Positions 25,461 through 35,813 of a stretch of 64,000 nt of DNA are shown piece by piece. The first letter of the stretch is position 1, and every line of letters begins with the position of its first letter. The position numbers and the translations under genes were made by a program. The DNA is taken from NCBI RefSeq assembly GCF_003347205.1, contig NZ_QQBJ01000005.1, positions 186,001-250,000 of the forward strand. The letters are read 5' to 3'. The notes under the pieces were generated by a model. That model was given only the letters and a program-made list of their open reading frames with translations. It searched no databases and had not been told where the DNA came from. The stretch is from Mycolicibacterium moriokaense. Lineage in GTDB: Bacteria > Actinomycetota > Actinomycetes > Mycobacteriales > Mycobacteriaceae.

Positions 25461-26003
25461 TCACCAGATGGCCACCGGAGCCTCGCCGAGCGGGTAGTAA
25501 CCGGCCAGCTTCTCGCCGGCCACTGAGCGCTCGATCCGCTTCTGCATGCCCGCGCTCAGGTCGCCCGATTCGATCAGCTTGCCGAACATGTAGGCCACGT
25601 GCCCGAAGTCGAAGAAGTCGCGCTGCCACTCGATCAGCAGGTCGCCATTGAGCCGGAACCAGCTGCCGCCGATCCCGTAGATCTCGTCGCGGGATCCGTC
25701 GGCCTTGTTGACGATCTGCTTCCAGAAGCCGACGATCTCGCCCTGCTTCTCGTCGATCAGGACCTTCTGGTACTCGTAGTTCCAGTTCTCCAGGCCCTCC
25801 ATCTCGAGCCCGAGGGCGACGTCGCGGATCTCGTCCTTCCCGACGCACATCACGTCTTCCTTCGGGCCGATGTTCCAGCCGTAGGTGGCGTCGTCGGTGT
25901 AGAAATCCGCCAGCGGCTTCCAGTCACCCGCACTCTCGGCGTCCTGATTGGCCTTCAGCCAGCGGTCCACCCAGTCCTCGAGATCGTTGCGCGCGAATGC
26001 CAT
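25461..26003 (-). CDS. NTF2-like protein (Rv0762c type)
   Basis: A 180-residue protein, N-terminus MAFARNDLEDWVDRWLKANQ, with the Asp-rich TDDATYGW turn and aromatic strands typical of SnoaL/NTF2-like domains. The family is catalytically diverse and this member is uncharacterised. ATG 26003 is preferred to an upstream extension because the longer frame would run into the ferredoxin gene 2 bases away. It is the last gene of the cyp123-SDR-cyp51-ferredoxin operon; a role in handling the P450 product is inference. Confidence 0.85.
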   Translation of the reverse strand: MAFARNDLEDWVDRWLKANQDAESAGDWKPLADFYTDDATYGWNIGPKEDVMCVGKDEIRDVALGLEMEGLENWNYEYQKVLIDEKQGEIVGFWKQIVNKADGSRDEIYGIGGSWFRLNGDLLIEWQRDFFDFGHVAYMFGKLIESGDLSAGMQKRIERSVAGEKLAGYYPLGEAPVAIW

Positions 26004-26005
26004 GG

Positions 26006-27585
<1,580 letters not shown>

Positions 27586-27593
<8 letters not shown>

Positions 27594-28416
27594 CTTCTGG
27601 CATCCCCTCTTCGCCCAGCGCGAGCTTTTGACGGTCTGTGTTGTCGGCCAACGGGGCTTCGGGCTGAAGCTCCATGTTCGCGATGAACCCGCCGCGCGGC
27701 GTCTCCGCGACGAACGTGATCGCGCGGGCGAGATCGGCTGCGCGCAAGAAGTAGTCGTGGCGCGCCTGCCCCCACTTGGCCCAATCCTCGAGCGCGGGCC
27801 CGATCAATTCGGCGGGCAGGCTCCAGCCCATGTTGGTCCTGGTCGGGCCCGGATGCACGATCGACGCCCGCACGCCGGTGCCCTCGAGTTCCATCTGCAG
27901 GTTGTTCACCATCGCCACGAGCGCCGCCTTGGCCGCGCCGTAGGCGCCCATGTGCGGGCGCTGCCGCAGTGCGACGTCGGAGCCCACGAAGATGAGGTCT
28001 CCGCGTTGCCGCTCGATCATGCCCGGCAGCACCGCGGCGGCCAGTCGGTTGGCGCCGACCAGGTGGATCTGCAGCTGCGACTCGAACTCGTCGGTGCTGA
28101 TGTCGGCGAGCTTGCCGAAGTACGTGTCACCGGCGCCCGCGACGAGCACCTCGATGTCGCCCAGCGCGTCGGCCGACTGGGTGACAAAGGATTTCACCGA
28201 GTTCGGATCGGTGACGTCGAGGTGGAAGCCGACGGCCTCGCCGCCGTCGGCCTGGATCTTGCCGACGATCTCGGTGAGCTTGTCCACGCGGCGCGCGCCG
28301 AGCGCGACCGGGAACCCGTGCGCGGCCAGTTCGATGGCGGTGGCCTCGCCGATTCCGGACGACGCCCCGGCGACGAGGGCCGGTCGGCGTTCGGGCAGGG
28401 GTTCGAAGCGGGGCAT
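27586..28416 (-). CDS. Short-chain dehydrogenase (Rv0765c type)
   Basis: A 276-residue SDR with the cofactor motif ALVAGASSGIGEATAIEL, a modified NNAG motif (AGAGDTYFG) and active-site Ser/Tyr-X3-Lys in GSDVAL and YGAAKAALV. It lies between cyp123 and cyp51, overlapping cyp51 by 8 bases and starting immediately after the cyp123 stop codon. Probably oxidises or reduces an alcohol generated by one of the P450s (inference from order). Substrate unknown. Confidence 0.92.
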
Positions 28417-29631
28417 CTAGACGGTCTCCACGGTCATGGGTAGGTGGGCGAATCCGCGGACATTGCTCGAGTGCACGCGGACGGCGTTGGCCTCGTCGAT
28501 CTCGTATCCGCGGATTCGTTTGAACAGCTCGGCCAGCGCGACCCGGGCTTCCATCCGGGCCAGGTGCGCGCCGAGGCAGAAGTGTGCGCCGGAGCCGAAA
28601 CTCATCAGCTTGGAACCTATTTCGCGACCGATGAGATATTGGTCGGGCTTGTCGAACACACGCTCGTCGCGGTGCGCCGAGCCCGGTAGCAGCAACAGCA
28701 CATCGCCGTCGGGAATGGTGGTGTCGTACAACGTCAGCTCGCCGGCGACCGTGCGGGCCAGGATCTGGCTGGACGTGTCGTAGCGCAGGGTCTCCTCGAC
28801 CCACAACGGGATCAGCTCGGAGTTCTGGTACACCGGCGCAAGCTGATCGGGGTTGCGGTGGCCCCAGAACGCGGCATTGGCAAGCAGTTTCGTGGTGGTC
28901 TCGTTGCCCGCGATCACCATCAGGAACATGAAGCCCAGGACTTCGTCGTCGGTGAGCCGGTCGCCGTCGATCTCAGCCTCCAGCAGCGCGGTGGTCAGGT
29001 CGTCGGTCGGCTGCTTGCGGCGCTCGGCCACCATCGCCTGGTAGTACACGATCAGGTTGATGGACGCCTCCACCGCCTCCGGCGGCACGTCGGTGACGCC
29101 TTCGTCCCGGTGCATCACGCCGTCGGCCCACGCCCGCACCTGCGCGCGGTCGGGCTCCGGCACACCCATCAACTCCGAGATGACGTCCATCGGCAGCTTG
29201 CCCGCGAACTCGTCGACGTAGTCGACGGTGCCGCCTTCGGCGGCCTGCTCCAGCATGGAGTCGAGATGTTTCACGGCGATCTCGGTCACCCGCGGCTCGA
29301 GCTCGCGAATCCGCCTCGGCGTGAATCCTTTTGACACCAGCGTGCGAAGTCGCAGGTGCGCCGGATCGTCCATCGCCAGGAACGACATCGTCTTGCTGGC
29401 GTGCGGGCCGCGCGAGGCCGGATCCAGCGACACCCCGAACTTGTTCGACAGCGTGGTGCTGTTGCGGAAGCCGGCCAGCACGTCGCTGTGCCGCGACAGC
29501 GCCCAGAACCCGAGTTCCTCGTTGCGGTACAGCGGGGCCTCGTCCCGCAACCGCTTGTAGTAGGGGTACGGATCTTCGTGGAAGTCGTAGTCGTACGGGT
29601 CGAGGATCACGTCGCTGGTGGAAGTGGTCAT
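28417..29631 (-). CDS. cyp123: Cytochrome P450 CYP123
   Basis: A 404-residue soluble P450. The I helix has VIAGNETTTKL, the ExxR is EETLRY, and the heme loop is FGSGAHFCLGAHLARME with Cys about 352. By order (between the TetR gene and the Rv0765c-type SDR) it is CYP123. An AGGAG site precedes the ATG at 29631. Substrate is not known. Confidence 0.9.
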   Translation of the reverse strand: MTTSTSDVILDPYDYDFHEDPYPYYKRLRDEAPLYRNEELGFWALSRHSDVLAGFRNSTTLSNKFGVSLDPASRGPHASKTMSFLAMDDPAHLRLRTLVSKGFTPRRIRELEPRVTEIAVKHLDSMLEQAAEGGTVDYVDEFAGKLPMDVISELMGVPEPDRAQVRAWADGVMHRDEGVTDVPPEAVEASINLIVYYQAMVAERRKQPTDDLTTALLEAEIDGDRLTDDEVLGFMFLMVIAGNETTTKLLANAAFWGHRNPDQLAPVYQNSELIPLWVEETLRYDTSSQILARTVAGELTLYDTTIPDGDVLLLLPGSAHRDERVFDKPDQYLIGREIGSKLMSFGSGAHFCLGAHLARMEARVALAELFKRIRGYEIDEANAVRVHSSNVRGFAHLPMTVETV

Positions 29632-29653
29632 CGATCTCCTCCGAGCCTGTGCT

Positions 29654-30250
29654 TCATTTATCCTCTCCGAGGATGAGGCCGACGACGTAGGTGAGTCGGT
29701 CGGCGATTTCGCGATACGTCACATAGCCGCTGCCGGCGTGCACCAGTGCGCCGAAGTACGTCATCTCCAGGGCCGACACCGTGCGGGGATCGGCGTCGGG
29801 GCCCATCGCCGAACGGATGCGCCGGTGAATCTCGGCGCCGATGCGGTCGCGGACGGCGCGGACGGCCGGGTCGTTGTTGCTCAGCAGCGCCGTCGTGCAC
29901 GCCGCGGCGACCTCCGGTTCGTCGGCGATCATCAGCGTCATCGCACGCAAGGCCTTCTCGACCCGGTCCGGCGTGCTGTCGTTGACGTCGGTGAAGTACG
30001 GCACCTGGCGCACCAGATCCAGGTAGACCTCGGCGATCAGGTGGTTCTTCGACGAGAAGTAGGTGTACGCCGTCGCGGGGGCGACCTTGGCACGGGCGGC
30101 GACCGCGCGCACGGTCAGGTCGGCGTAGGAGGACTCCCGCAACATGTCCACACCCGCGGTGAGGACCTTGCGGAACGTCTCTTCCTGACGCCGGTTGCGC
30201 GGCGTCTCTCCGGTCTGGTCGTTGACGGTGACCACAGCATCGCTGGACAC
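29654..30250 (-). CDS. TetR-family regulator of the P450/aldehyde cluster (Rv0767c type)
   Basis: A 198-residue TetR. The helix-turn-helix spans about 28-70 (ADLTVRAVAARAKVAPATAY, then YFSSKNHLIAEVY). The C-terminal ligand domain is poorly conserved. GTG at 30250 is the probable start and lies inside an inverted repeat GGACA-N2-TGTCC; the same repeat recurs upstream of aldA. This suggests autorepression and control of aldA. The gene is 22 bases before cyp123. Confidence 0.9.
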   Translation of the reverse strand: MSSDAVVTVNDQTGETPRNRRQEETFRKVLTAGVDMLRESSYADLTVRAVAARAKVAPATAYTYFSSKNHLIAEVYLDLVRQVPYFTDVNDSTPDRVEKALRAMTLMIADEPEVAAACTTALLSNNDPAVRAVRDRIGAEIHRRIRSAMGPDADPRTVSALEMTYFGALVHAGSGYVTYREIADRLTYVVGLILGEDK

Positions 30251-30256
30251 ATGTCC
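30245..30256. promoter_or_regulatory. Candidate TetR operator A, over the TetR start codon
   Basis: GGACA-CA-TGTCC, inverted repeat with 5-bp arms, overlapping the GTG start of the TetR gene. The same arms and spacing occur at 30403-30414. Binding is inferred. Confidence 0.55.
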
Positions 30257-30402
30257 AAGTTATCGGACCGAGCCGGGAGCAAGCAAGTGCGGGCCGCAAA
30301 GCAGCACTACATAGCAGGTAAATCCGTCGCTTCGGGACAAGTCGCGGAAGCCGACCTTGCTTATCCCGCCGCTCTGCGGCTATCGTTCGAATGAAGCTAT
30401 CC

Positions 30403-30414
30403 GGACAGCTGTCC
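30403..30414. promoter_or_regulatory. Candidate TetR operator B, upstream of aldA
   Basis: GGACAGCTGTCC, a perfect 12-base palindrome of the same GGACA-N2-TGTCC type as operator A, 22 bases upstream of the aldA start codon. A repressor here would block the aldA transcript. Inferred. Confidence 0.6.
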
Positions 30415-30436
30415 AGTAATCGAAACGGGAGTCGGA

Positions 30437-31906
30437 ATGGGGATGCTGGCCGATCGCCAGAGTCAATTGCTCATCGACGGGAAGCTGGTGGCAGGCAGCG
30501 CGGGCACGTTCCCGACGGTCAACCCGGCAACCGAAGAGGTGCTCGGTGTCGCCGCCGATGCGAGCGCCGAGGACATGGGCCGCGCCATCGAGGCGGCCCG
30601 CCGTGCCTTCGACGAGACCGACTGGTCCACCAACACCGAGTTGCGGGTGCGCTGCATCAGGCAGTTGCAGGAGGCGCTCACCAAGAACGTCGAGGAACTG
30701 CGCGAACTGACCATCGCCGAGGTGGGGGCGCCGCTGATGCTGACCTCGGCCGCCCAGCTGGAGGGTCCGATCGCCGACCTCAGCTTCTCGGCCGACACCG
30801 CGGAGTCCTATCAGTGGACCACCGATGCCGGCATCGCGTCACCGATGGGTATCAAGACCCACCGCACCATCGCCAGGGAGGCCGTCGGCGTCGTCGGCGC
30901 GATCACGCCGTGGAACTTCCCGCACCAGATCAACCTGGCCAAGGTCGGCCCCGCGCTGGCCGCGGGCAACACCGTGGTGCTCAAGCCGGCCCCCGACACC
31001 CCGTGGGCCGCCGCCGTGCTGGGCGCGTTGGTTGCAGAGCACACCGACATCCCGCCGGGCGTGCTGAACATCATCACCTCCAGCGACCACGGCGTCGGCG
31101 CACTGCTGTCGAAAGACCCTCGGGTGGACATGGTTTCGTTCACCGGATCGACGGCGACGGGTCGCGCCGTGATGGCCGACGGCGCCGCAACGCTGAAGAA
31201 GGTGTTCCTCGAACTCGGCGGCAAGTCGGCGTTCCTCGTCCTCGACGACGCGGATCTAACGGGCGCGTGCTCGATGTCGGCGTTCACCGCGTCGATGCAC
31301 GCCGGGCAGGGCTGCGCGATCACCACCCGGCTGGTGGTGCCGCGTGCCCGGTACGACGAAGCGGTCGAGGCCGCGGCCGCGACGATGGGCGGCCTGAAGC
31401 CGGGCGACCCGACCGACGCGGGCACCGTGTGCGGGCCGCTGATCTCGGCGCGACAGCGTGACCGCGTCCAGGGCTATCTGGACTCGGCGATCGCCGAAGG
31501 CGGCAGGTTCGCCTGCGGCGGTGGACGTCCCGCCGACCGCGACACGGGCTTCTTCATCGAGCCGACGGTCATCGCGGGCCTGGACAACAGCGCCAAGGTG
31601 GCGCGTGAAGAGATCTTCGGGCCTGTGCTGACGGTGATCGCCCACGACGGTGACGACGACGCCGTCCGGATCGCCAACGACTCGCCGTACGGGCTGTCGG
31701 GCACCGTGTTCAGCTCCGATCCCGAGCGGGCCTCGGGCGTCGCCGCGCGGATGCGGGTCGGCACCGTGAACGTCAACGGCGGCGTCTGGTACTCCGCCGA
31801 CATGCCGTTCGGCGGCTACAAGCAGTCCGGCATCGGCCGGGAGATGGGCCTGGCCGGTTTCGAGGAGTACCTCGAGATCAAAGCCATTGCCACAGCAGCT
31901 AACTGA
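30437..31906 (+). CDS. aldA: NAD-dependent aldehyde dehydrogenase AldA (Rv0768 type)
   Basis: A 489-residue ALDH. Motifs: PWNFPHQINLAKVGPALAAG, FTGSTATGRAVM, LELGGKSA (Glu), HAGQGCAITTR (nucleophile Cys) and EEIFGPVLTV. It should oxidise the aldehyde made by AdhB or the P450/SDR steps. GGGAG lies before the ATG. It heads a plus-strand operon with the SDR (GTG 31916), hydroxyacid dehydrogenase and decarboxylase-like genes, and faces the TetR gene. Confidence 0.93.
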   Translation: MGMLADRQSQLLIDGKLVAGSAGTFPTVNPATEEVLGVAADASAEDMGRAIEAARRAFDETDWSTNTELRVRCIRQLQEALTKNVEELRELTIAEVGAPLMLTSAAQLEGPIADLSFSADTAESYQWTTDAGIASPMGIKTHRTIAREAVGVVGAITPWNFPHQINLAKVGPALAAGNTVVLKPAPDTPWAAAVLGALVAEHTDIPPGVLNIITSSDHGVGALLSKDPRVDMVSFTGSTATGRAVMADGAATLKKVFLELGGKSAFLVLDDADLTGACSMSAFTASMHAGQGCAITTRLVVPRARYDEAVEAAAATMGGLKPGDPTDAGTVCGPLISARQRDRVQGYLDSAIAEGGRFACGGGRPADRDTGFFIEPTVIAGLDNSAKVAREEIFGPVLTVIAHDGDDDAVRIANDSPYGLSGTVFSSDPERASGVAARMRVGTVNVNGGVWYSADMPFGGYKQSGIGREMGLAGFEEYLEIKAIATAAN

Positions 31907-31915
31907 GGAGAACAC

Positions 31916-32680
31916 GTGGGCCTTTATGGTGATCAGTTCAAGGAGAAGGTGGCGATCGTCACCGGCGCGGGCGGCGGCATCGGCCAGGCCTACGCCGAGG
32001 CGCTCGCCCGCGAGGGTGCGGCCGTCGTGGTCGCCGACATCAACACCGAGGGCGCGCAGAAGGTCGCCGACGCGATCTTGGGCGAAGGCGGCAACGCGCT
32101 GGCCGTCCGGGTCGACGTGTCCGACCCCGACTCCGCCAAGGACATGGCTGCGCAGGCGCTCTCGGAGTTCGGCGGCATCGACTACCTGGTGAACAATGCC
32201 GCGATCTTCGGCGGCATGAAACTGGACTTCCTGATCACCGTCGACTGGGACTACTACAAGAAGTTCATGAGCGTGAACCTCGACGGGGCACTGGTGTGCA
32301 CCCGCGCCGTCTACCGCAAGATGGCCAAGCGAGGCGGCGGCGCCATCGTCAACCAGTCGTCGACGGCGGCGTGGCTGTACTCGAACTTCTACGGGTTGGC
32401 GAAGGTCGGCATCAACGGGCTGACCCAGCAGCTGGCCACCGAACTCGGCGGTCAGAACATCCGGGTGAACGCCATCGCGCCCGGGCCCATCGACACCGAG
32501 GCCAACCGCACGTCGACGCCGAAGGAGATCGTCGACGACATCGTCAAGCGAATCCCGCTGTCGCGCATGGGCGAAGTCGACGACCTCACCGGCATGTGCC
32601 TGTTCCTGCTGTCGGATCAGGCGAAATGGGTCACCGGGCAGATCTTCAATGTCGACGGCGGCCAGATCATCCGGTCCTGA
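31916..32680 (+). CDS. Short-chain dehydrogenase (Rv0769 type)
   Basis: A 254-residue classical SDR: VAIVTGAGGGIGQAYAEA, LVNNAAIFGGM, active-site Ser in NQSSTAAW and the Tyr-X3-Lys as YGLAKVGING. The GTG at 31916 has GAGGAG five bases ahead, overlapping the aldA stop region. It is the second gene of the aldA operon, between an aldehyde dehydrogenase and a 3-hydroxyisobutyrate-dehydrogenase-like gene. Substrate unknown. Confidence 0.92.
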   Translation: MGLYGDQFKEKVAIVTGAGGGIGQAYAEALAREGAAVVVADINTEGAQKVADAILGEGGNALAVRVDVSDPDSAKDMAAQALSEFGGIDYLVNNAAIFGGMKLDFLITVDWDYYKKFMSVNLDGALVCTRAVYRKMAKRGGGAIVNQSSTAAWLYSNFYGLAKVGINGLTQQLATELGGQNIRVNAIAPGPIDTEANRTSTPKEIVDDIVKRIPLSRMGEVDDLTGMCLFLLSDQAKWVTGQIFNVDGGQIIRS

Positions 32681-32691
32681 GAGGACGCGTC

Positions 32692-33552
32692 ATGAGTGAT
32701 AGCGATGTCAAGCTCGGCTACATCGGCCTGGGTAACCAGGGTGCGCCGATGGCCAAGCGGCTCGTCGGGTGGCCCGGCGGGCTGACGGTGTACGACGTCC
32801 GGCTCGACGCGATGACGCCGCTGGCCGAACTCGGGGCACGGCTCGCCGACAGCGTCGCCGACGTCGCCAAGGCCGACGTCATCAGCGTCACCGTGCTCAA
32901 CGACGAGCAGGTGCGCGACGTGGTGGCCGAACTCGCCCGCCACGCGGCGCCAGGGACGGTGATCGCCATTCACTCGACGATCAGCCCCGACACGGCGCCC
33001 GAGCTGGCGGAGATGCTCTCCGGCAAGGGAATTCACATCGTCGACGCTCCCGTGAGCGGCGGCGCGGGGGCGGCCGACAAAGGCGAACTCGCCGTGATGG
33101 TGGGAGCTGACGACGAGGCCTACGCCGCGGTGAAGCCGGTGTTCAAGCAGTGGGCGTCGCTGGTGGTGCGCGCCGGGGAGCCGGGTGCGGGCACCCGGAT
33201 GAAGCTGGCCCGAAACATGCTGACGTTCACCGGTTTCGCCGCCGCGTGCGAAGCGCAGAAGCTGGCCGAGGCCGCGGGCATCGATCTGCAGAAGCTGGGC
33301 CGGGTGGTGCGCCACAGCGACGAGCAGAGCGGCGGACCCGGCGCGATCATGTACCGCGACGACACCAAACCGCTGACCCCGGAACACTTCCTGCACGACA
33401 TGTTCGTGCACACCAGGGGACTCGGCGAAAAGGATCTGCGACTGGCACTGGCGCTCGGGCAGGAAACGGGTGTGCAGCTTCCGCTGGCCGAGGTGGCGCT
33501 GCGCGAGCTGGCCCCCGGCCTCGGTGTGCCCCACACGACGACGGAGGAGTGA
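32692..33552 (+). CDS. Beta-hydroxyacid dehydrogenase, 3-hydroxyisobutyrate type (Rv0770 type)
   Basis: A 286-residue protein with the NAD(P) motif LGYIGLGNQGAPMAKRL at the N-terminus, the substrate loop VDAPVSGGAGAAD, and the catalytic Lys in RMKLARNMLTF. Members oxidise 3-hydroxyisobutyrate, tartronate semialdehyde or related acids. The GAGAGG ahead of ATG 32692 serves as ribosome site. Third gene in the aldA operon. Confidence 0.93.
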   Translation: MSDSDVKLGYIGLGNQGAPMAKRLVGWPGGLTVYDVRLDAMTPLAELGARLADSVADVAKADVISVTVLNDEQVRDVVAELARHAAPGTVIAIHSTISPDTAPELAEMLSGKGIHIVDAPVSGGAGAADKGELAVMVGADDEAYAAVKPVFKQWASLVVRAGEPGAGTRMKLARNMLTFTGFAAACEAQKLAEAAGIDLQKLGRVVRHSDEQSGGPGAIMYRDDTKPLTPEHFLHDMFVHTRGLGEKDLRLALALGQETGVQLPLAEVALRELAPGLGVPHTTTEE

Positions 33553-33557
33553 GCACA

Positions 33558-34001
33558 ATGGACGAGTTGCGCCGCAAAGGCCTCGAGAAGATGAACGAGG
33601 TCTACGGCTGGGAGATGCCCAACGTGGAGGGCAACGACTACTTCGCGCTCACCGCCGACCATCTGTTCGGCACCATCTGGACTCGGCCCGGACTGTCGAT
33701 GCGCGACAAACGCATCATGACGTTGACGGTCGTCACCGCGCTCGGCAACTCCGATCTGGCCGAGATCCAGGCCAACGCGGCGCTGGCCAACGGTGAGATC
33801 ACTGAGGACGAGCTCAAGGAGATGGCGATCTTTCTCACCCACTACCTCGGTTTCCCGCTCGGCTCGAAGCTCGACGGCGTCGTCAGCACCGTGATCAAGA
33901 AGCGCAGGAAGGCCGCTGAGAAAGGCGCGGGCGAGGACAAGAAGGCGAATGTCAACGCCGCCGTCCAGATGCACTCCGGGGGCAAGATTCATGACAAGTA
34001 G
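33558..34001 (+). CDS. Carboxymuconolactone decarboxylase-like protein (Rv0771 type)
   Basis: A 147-residue CMD-family protein (RPGLSMRDKRIMTLTVVTAL is the family core). It has no cysteine, so it is not an AhpD-type peroxidase but resembles gamma-carboxymuconolactone decarboxylases. The Lys-rich C-terminal tail (about 110-147) is unusual. It starts 5 bases after the preceding stop and overlaps the next gene by 11 bases, so it is part of the operon. Confidence 0.9.
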   Translation: MDELRRKGLEKMNEVYGWEMPNVEGNDYFALTADHLFGTIWTRPGLSMRDKRIMTLTVVTALGNSDLAEIQANAALANGEITEDELKEMAIFLTHYLGFPLGSKLDGVVSTVIKKRRKAAEKGAGEDKKANVNAAVQMHSGGKIHDK

Positions 34002-35217
34002 GTATGCAAGCCTGTCGCGTGAGCAGCTCGCGGCACTGGTTCCCGAACTGCTGCTGATCGGGCAGCTGATCGACCGCTCCGGAATGGGCTGGTGCATCAA
34101 GCCGTTCGGGCACTCCGGCATGTTGGAGATCGCGATCGAGGAATGGATGGGCAGCAGTCCCATCTACACCAGGCGCATGCAGAAGGCCCTCAAGTACGAG
34201 GGCGTCGACGTCATCACGATCTTCAAGGGTCTGCAATTGGACATCGGCGCACCGCCGCAGTTCATGGATTTCCGGTACACGGTGCACGACCGGTGGCACG
34301 GGGAGTTCCATCTCGACCACTGCGGTGCGCTGATGGATGTCGAGCCGATGGGCGAGGAATACGTCCGCGGCATGTGCCACGACATCGAAGACCCGACCTT
34401 CGACGCCACGGCCGTGGCCACGAACCGCAGAGCCCAGATTCGTCCGATCCACCGGCCGCCCCGAACGCCCGCCGACCGGCATCCGCACTGCGCGTGGACG
34501 GTGATCATCGACGAGTCCTATCCGGAGGTCGAAGACCATCCGGTGCTGGAGGTGATGGCCAAAACCAGCGCCGCCAGAACCGAACTCGACGCGATCGACG
34601 TCGACGACGAAGGCCGGCCCGACTATTCGGGGGAGCTGTTGTCGGATCTCGACTTCGGCGCGTTCTCACATTCCGCACTGGTGCGGATCGCCGACGAGAT
34701 CTGTCTGCAGATGCACCTGCTGAACCTGTCGTTCGTCATCGCGGTGGGCAAGCGAGCCGGCACCGACACCGAGCTTTTCACCAAGATCTGCACCAATCAG
34801 TTGACCGGTATCGCGGGCATCGCGGCCGAACGCATCCATCGTGTGCTTGCTCTGCCGGGCGGGGTCGAGGGCGCCATCCGCACCCTCGAGCTGCACCCGA
34901 TGTTCAACCCGGTGCCCTATGTGAGCGTGGATTTCGGACCGGACACCGTCGAACTGCACCGGTCGGCGGCGCATGAGGACGGCGCGTGGGTGTCGTTGAT
35001 CGGGCCGTCGTCGACGCGTCCACTGCAGGCCGCGGTGGCCGCCGTCGACCCCCGCCTGAACGTGGAGGTGACAGGGTCGGACACCGAGTGGACGGCGCGG
35101 GTCATCGAAACCGACACGGCCGCAGAGGAACTGCCCGAGGTGTCGGTCGTACGGGTCAGTGGCGGCTCGACATTTGTGTTCGAGCCGCGCCGCTCACTTC
35201 CCCTGACGGTCGTATAG
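33991..35217 (+). CDS. Conserved protein of unknown function, Cys/His-rich N-terminal half
   Basis: A 408-residue protein with no family that I can name with confidence. The N-terminal half holds several possible metal or thiol residues in conserved-looking contexts: MGWCIKPFGHSGM, LDHCGALMD, GMCHDIEDP and DRHPHCAWTV. It has some resemblance to aminothiazoline-carboxylate hydrolase-like proteins, but that is weak. The C-terminal half is beta-rich. ATG 33991 overlaps the previous gene by 11 bases, so it belongs to the aldA operon. Its end overlaps the convergent TetR gene by 62 bases. Not in the M. tuberculosis order. Confidence 0.78.
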   Translation: MTSRYASLSREQLAALVPELLLIGQLIDRSGMGWCIKPFGHSGMLEIAIEEWMGSSPIYTRRMQKALKYEGVDVITIFKGLQLDIGAPPQFMDFRYTVHDRWHGEFHLDHCGALMDVEPMGEEYVRGMCHDIEDPTFDATAVATNRRAQIRPIHRPPRTPADRHPHCAWTVIIDESYPEVEDHPVLEVMAKTSAARTELDAIDVDDEGRPDYSGELLSDLDFGAFSHSALVRIADEICLQMHLLNLSFVIAVGKRAGTDTELFTKICTNQLTGIAGIAAERIHRVLALPGGVEGAIRTLELHPMFNPVPYVSVDFGPDTVELHRSAAHEDGAWVSLIGPSSTRPLQAAVAAVDPRLNVEVTGSDTEWTARVIETDTAAEELPEVSVVRVSGGSTFVFEPRRSLPLTVV

Positions 35218-35797
35218 CCGCGCCGACCCATCGCCTCAGATACTCCCGCAACTGCTCTCCGCTGCGCGGTGGTCGCCCAGGATCGGTGACGAACGACTGG
35301 ATGATCCGCAGCAGGTGCTCGGCGAGTTCGTCCAGGTCGTCGTCGGTGAACCCCAGCGCCGCCCAGTCGACGTCGAACCGGCGCACCATCGAGTGGGCGA
35401 AATCCAGCGCGACGTCGCCGGTCACCGATTCGGTGTGCGGGTTGGGCCTGCCGGGAACGATCAGCAGGCCGAGATGCTTGTCCATCGGCAGCCACTCGAG
35501 AGCGATCGCGATGCCCTCGGCGACCGCCTCGGCCGGGTCGGTGATTCCCCGCAGGTGCGCCTCGACGCGGTCGGCGAATCCGTCGGCCGCGCGAACCGCG
35601 GCCGCCACGAGCAGCGCGTCGGTGCTGGGGAAGTACCGGTAGACGGTCTGGCGGGTGACGCCGAGCGTGCGGGCGACGTCGGCGATCGAGAAGTCCGCGC
35701 CGCGGGCGTCGATCGCCTTGCCCGCGGCGTCGAGGATCCGGGCGATGGCTTCGTCGTCGCTGGCGGGCGCGGCGCCGGACCAGCCGTGGGTACGCAC
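35156..35797 (-). CDS. TetR-family regulator beside the CYP125-like gene
   Basis: A 213-residue TetR with its helix-turn-helix at about 30-65 (IADVARTLGVTRQTVYRYF). GTG 35797 is the start. It follows the CYP125-like gene by 16 bases, so the P450 and its probable regulator are co-transcribed. The perfect 9-bp inverted repeat upstream of the P450 (37056-37082) is a likely binding site. The last 62 bases overlap the end of the convergent gene; both frames look genuine, though the C-terminus could be shorter in practice. Confidence 0.85.
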   Translation of the reverse strand: MRTHGWSGAAPASDDEAIARILDAAGKAIDARGADFSIADVARTLGVTRQTVYRYFPSTDALLVAAAVRAADGFADRVEAHLRGITDPAEAVAEGIAIALEWLPMDKHLGLLIVPGRPNPHTESVTGDVALDFAHSMVRRFDVDWAALGFTDDDLDELAEHLLRIIQSFVTDPGRPPRSGEQLREYLRRWVGAAIRPSGEVSGAARTQMSSRH

Positions 35798-35813
35798 GCG
35801 GCGAATACTACTG

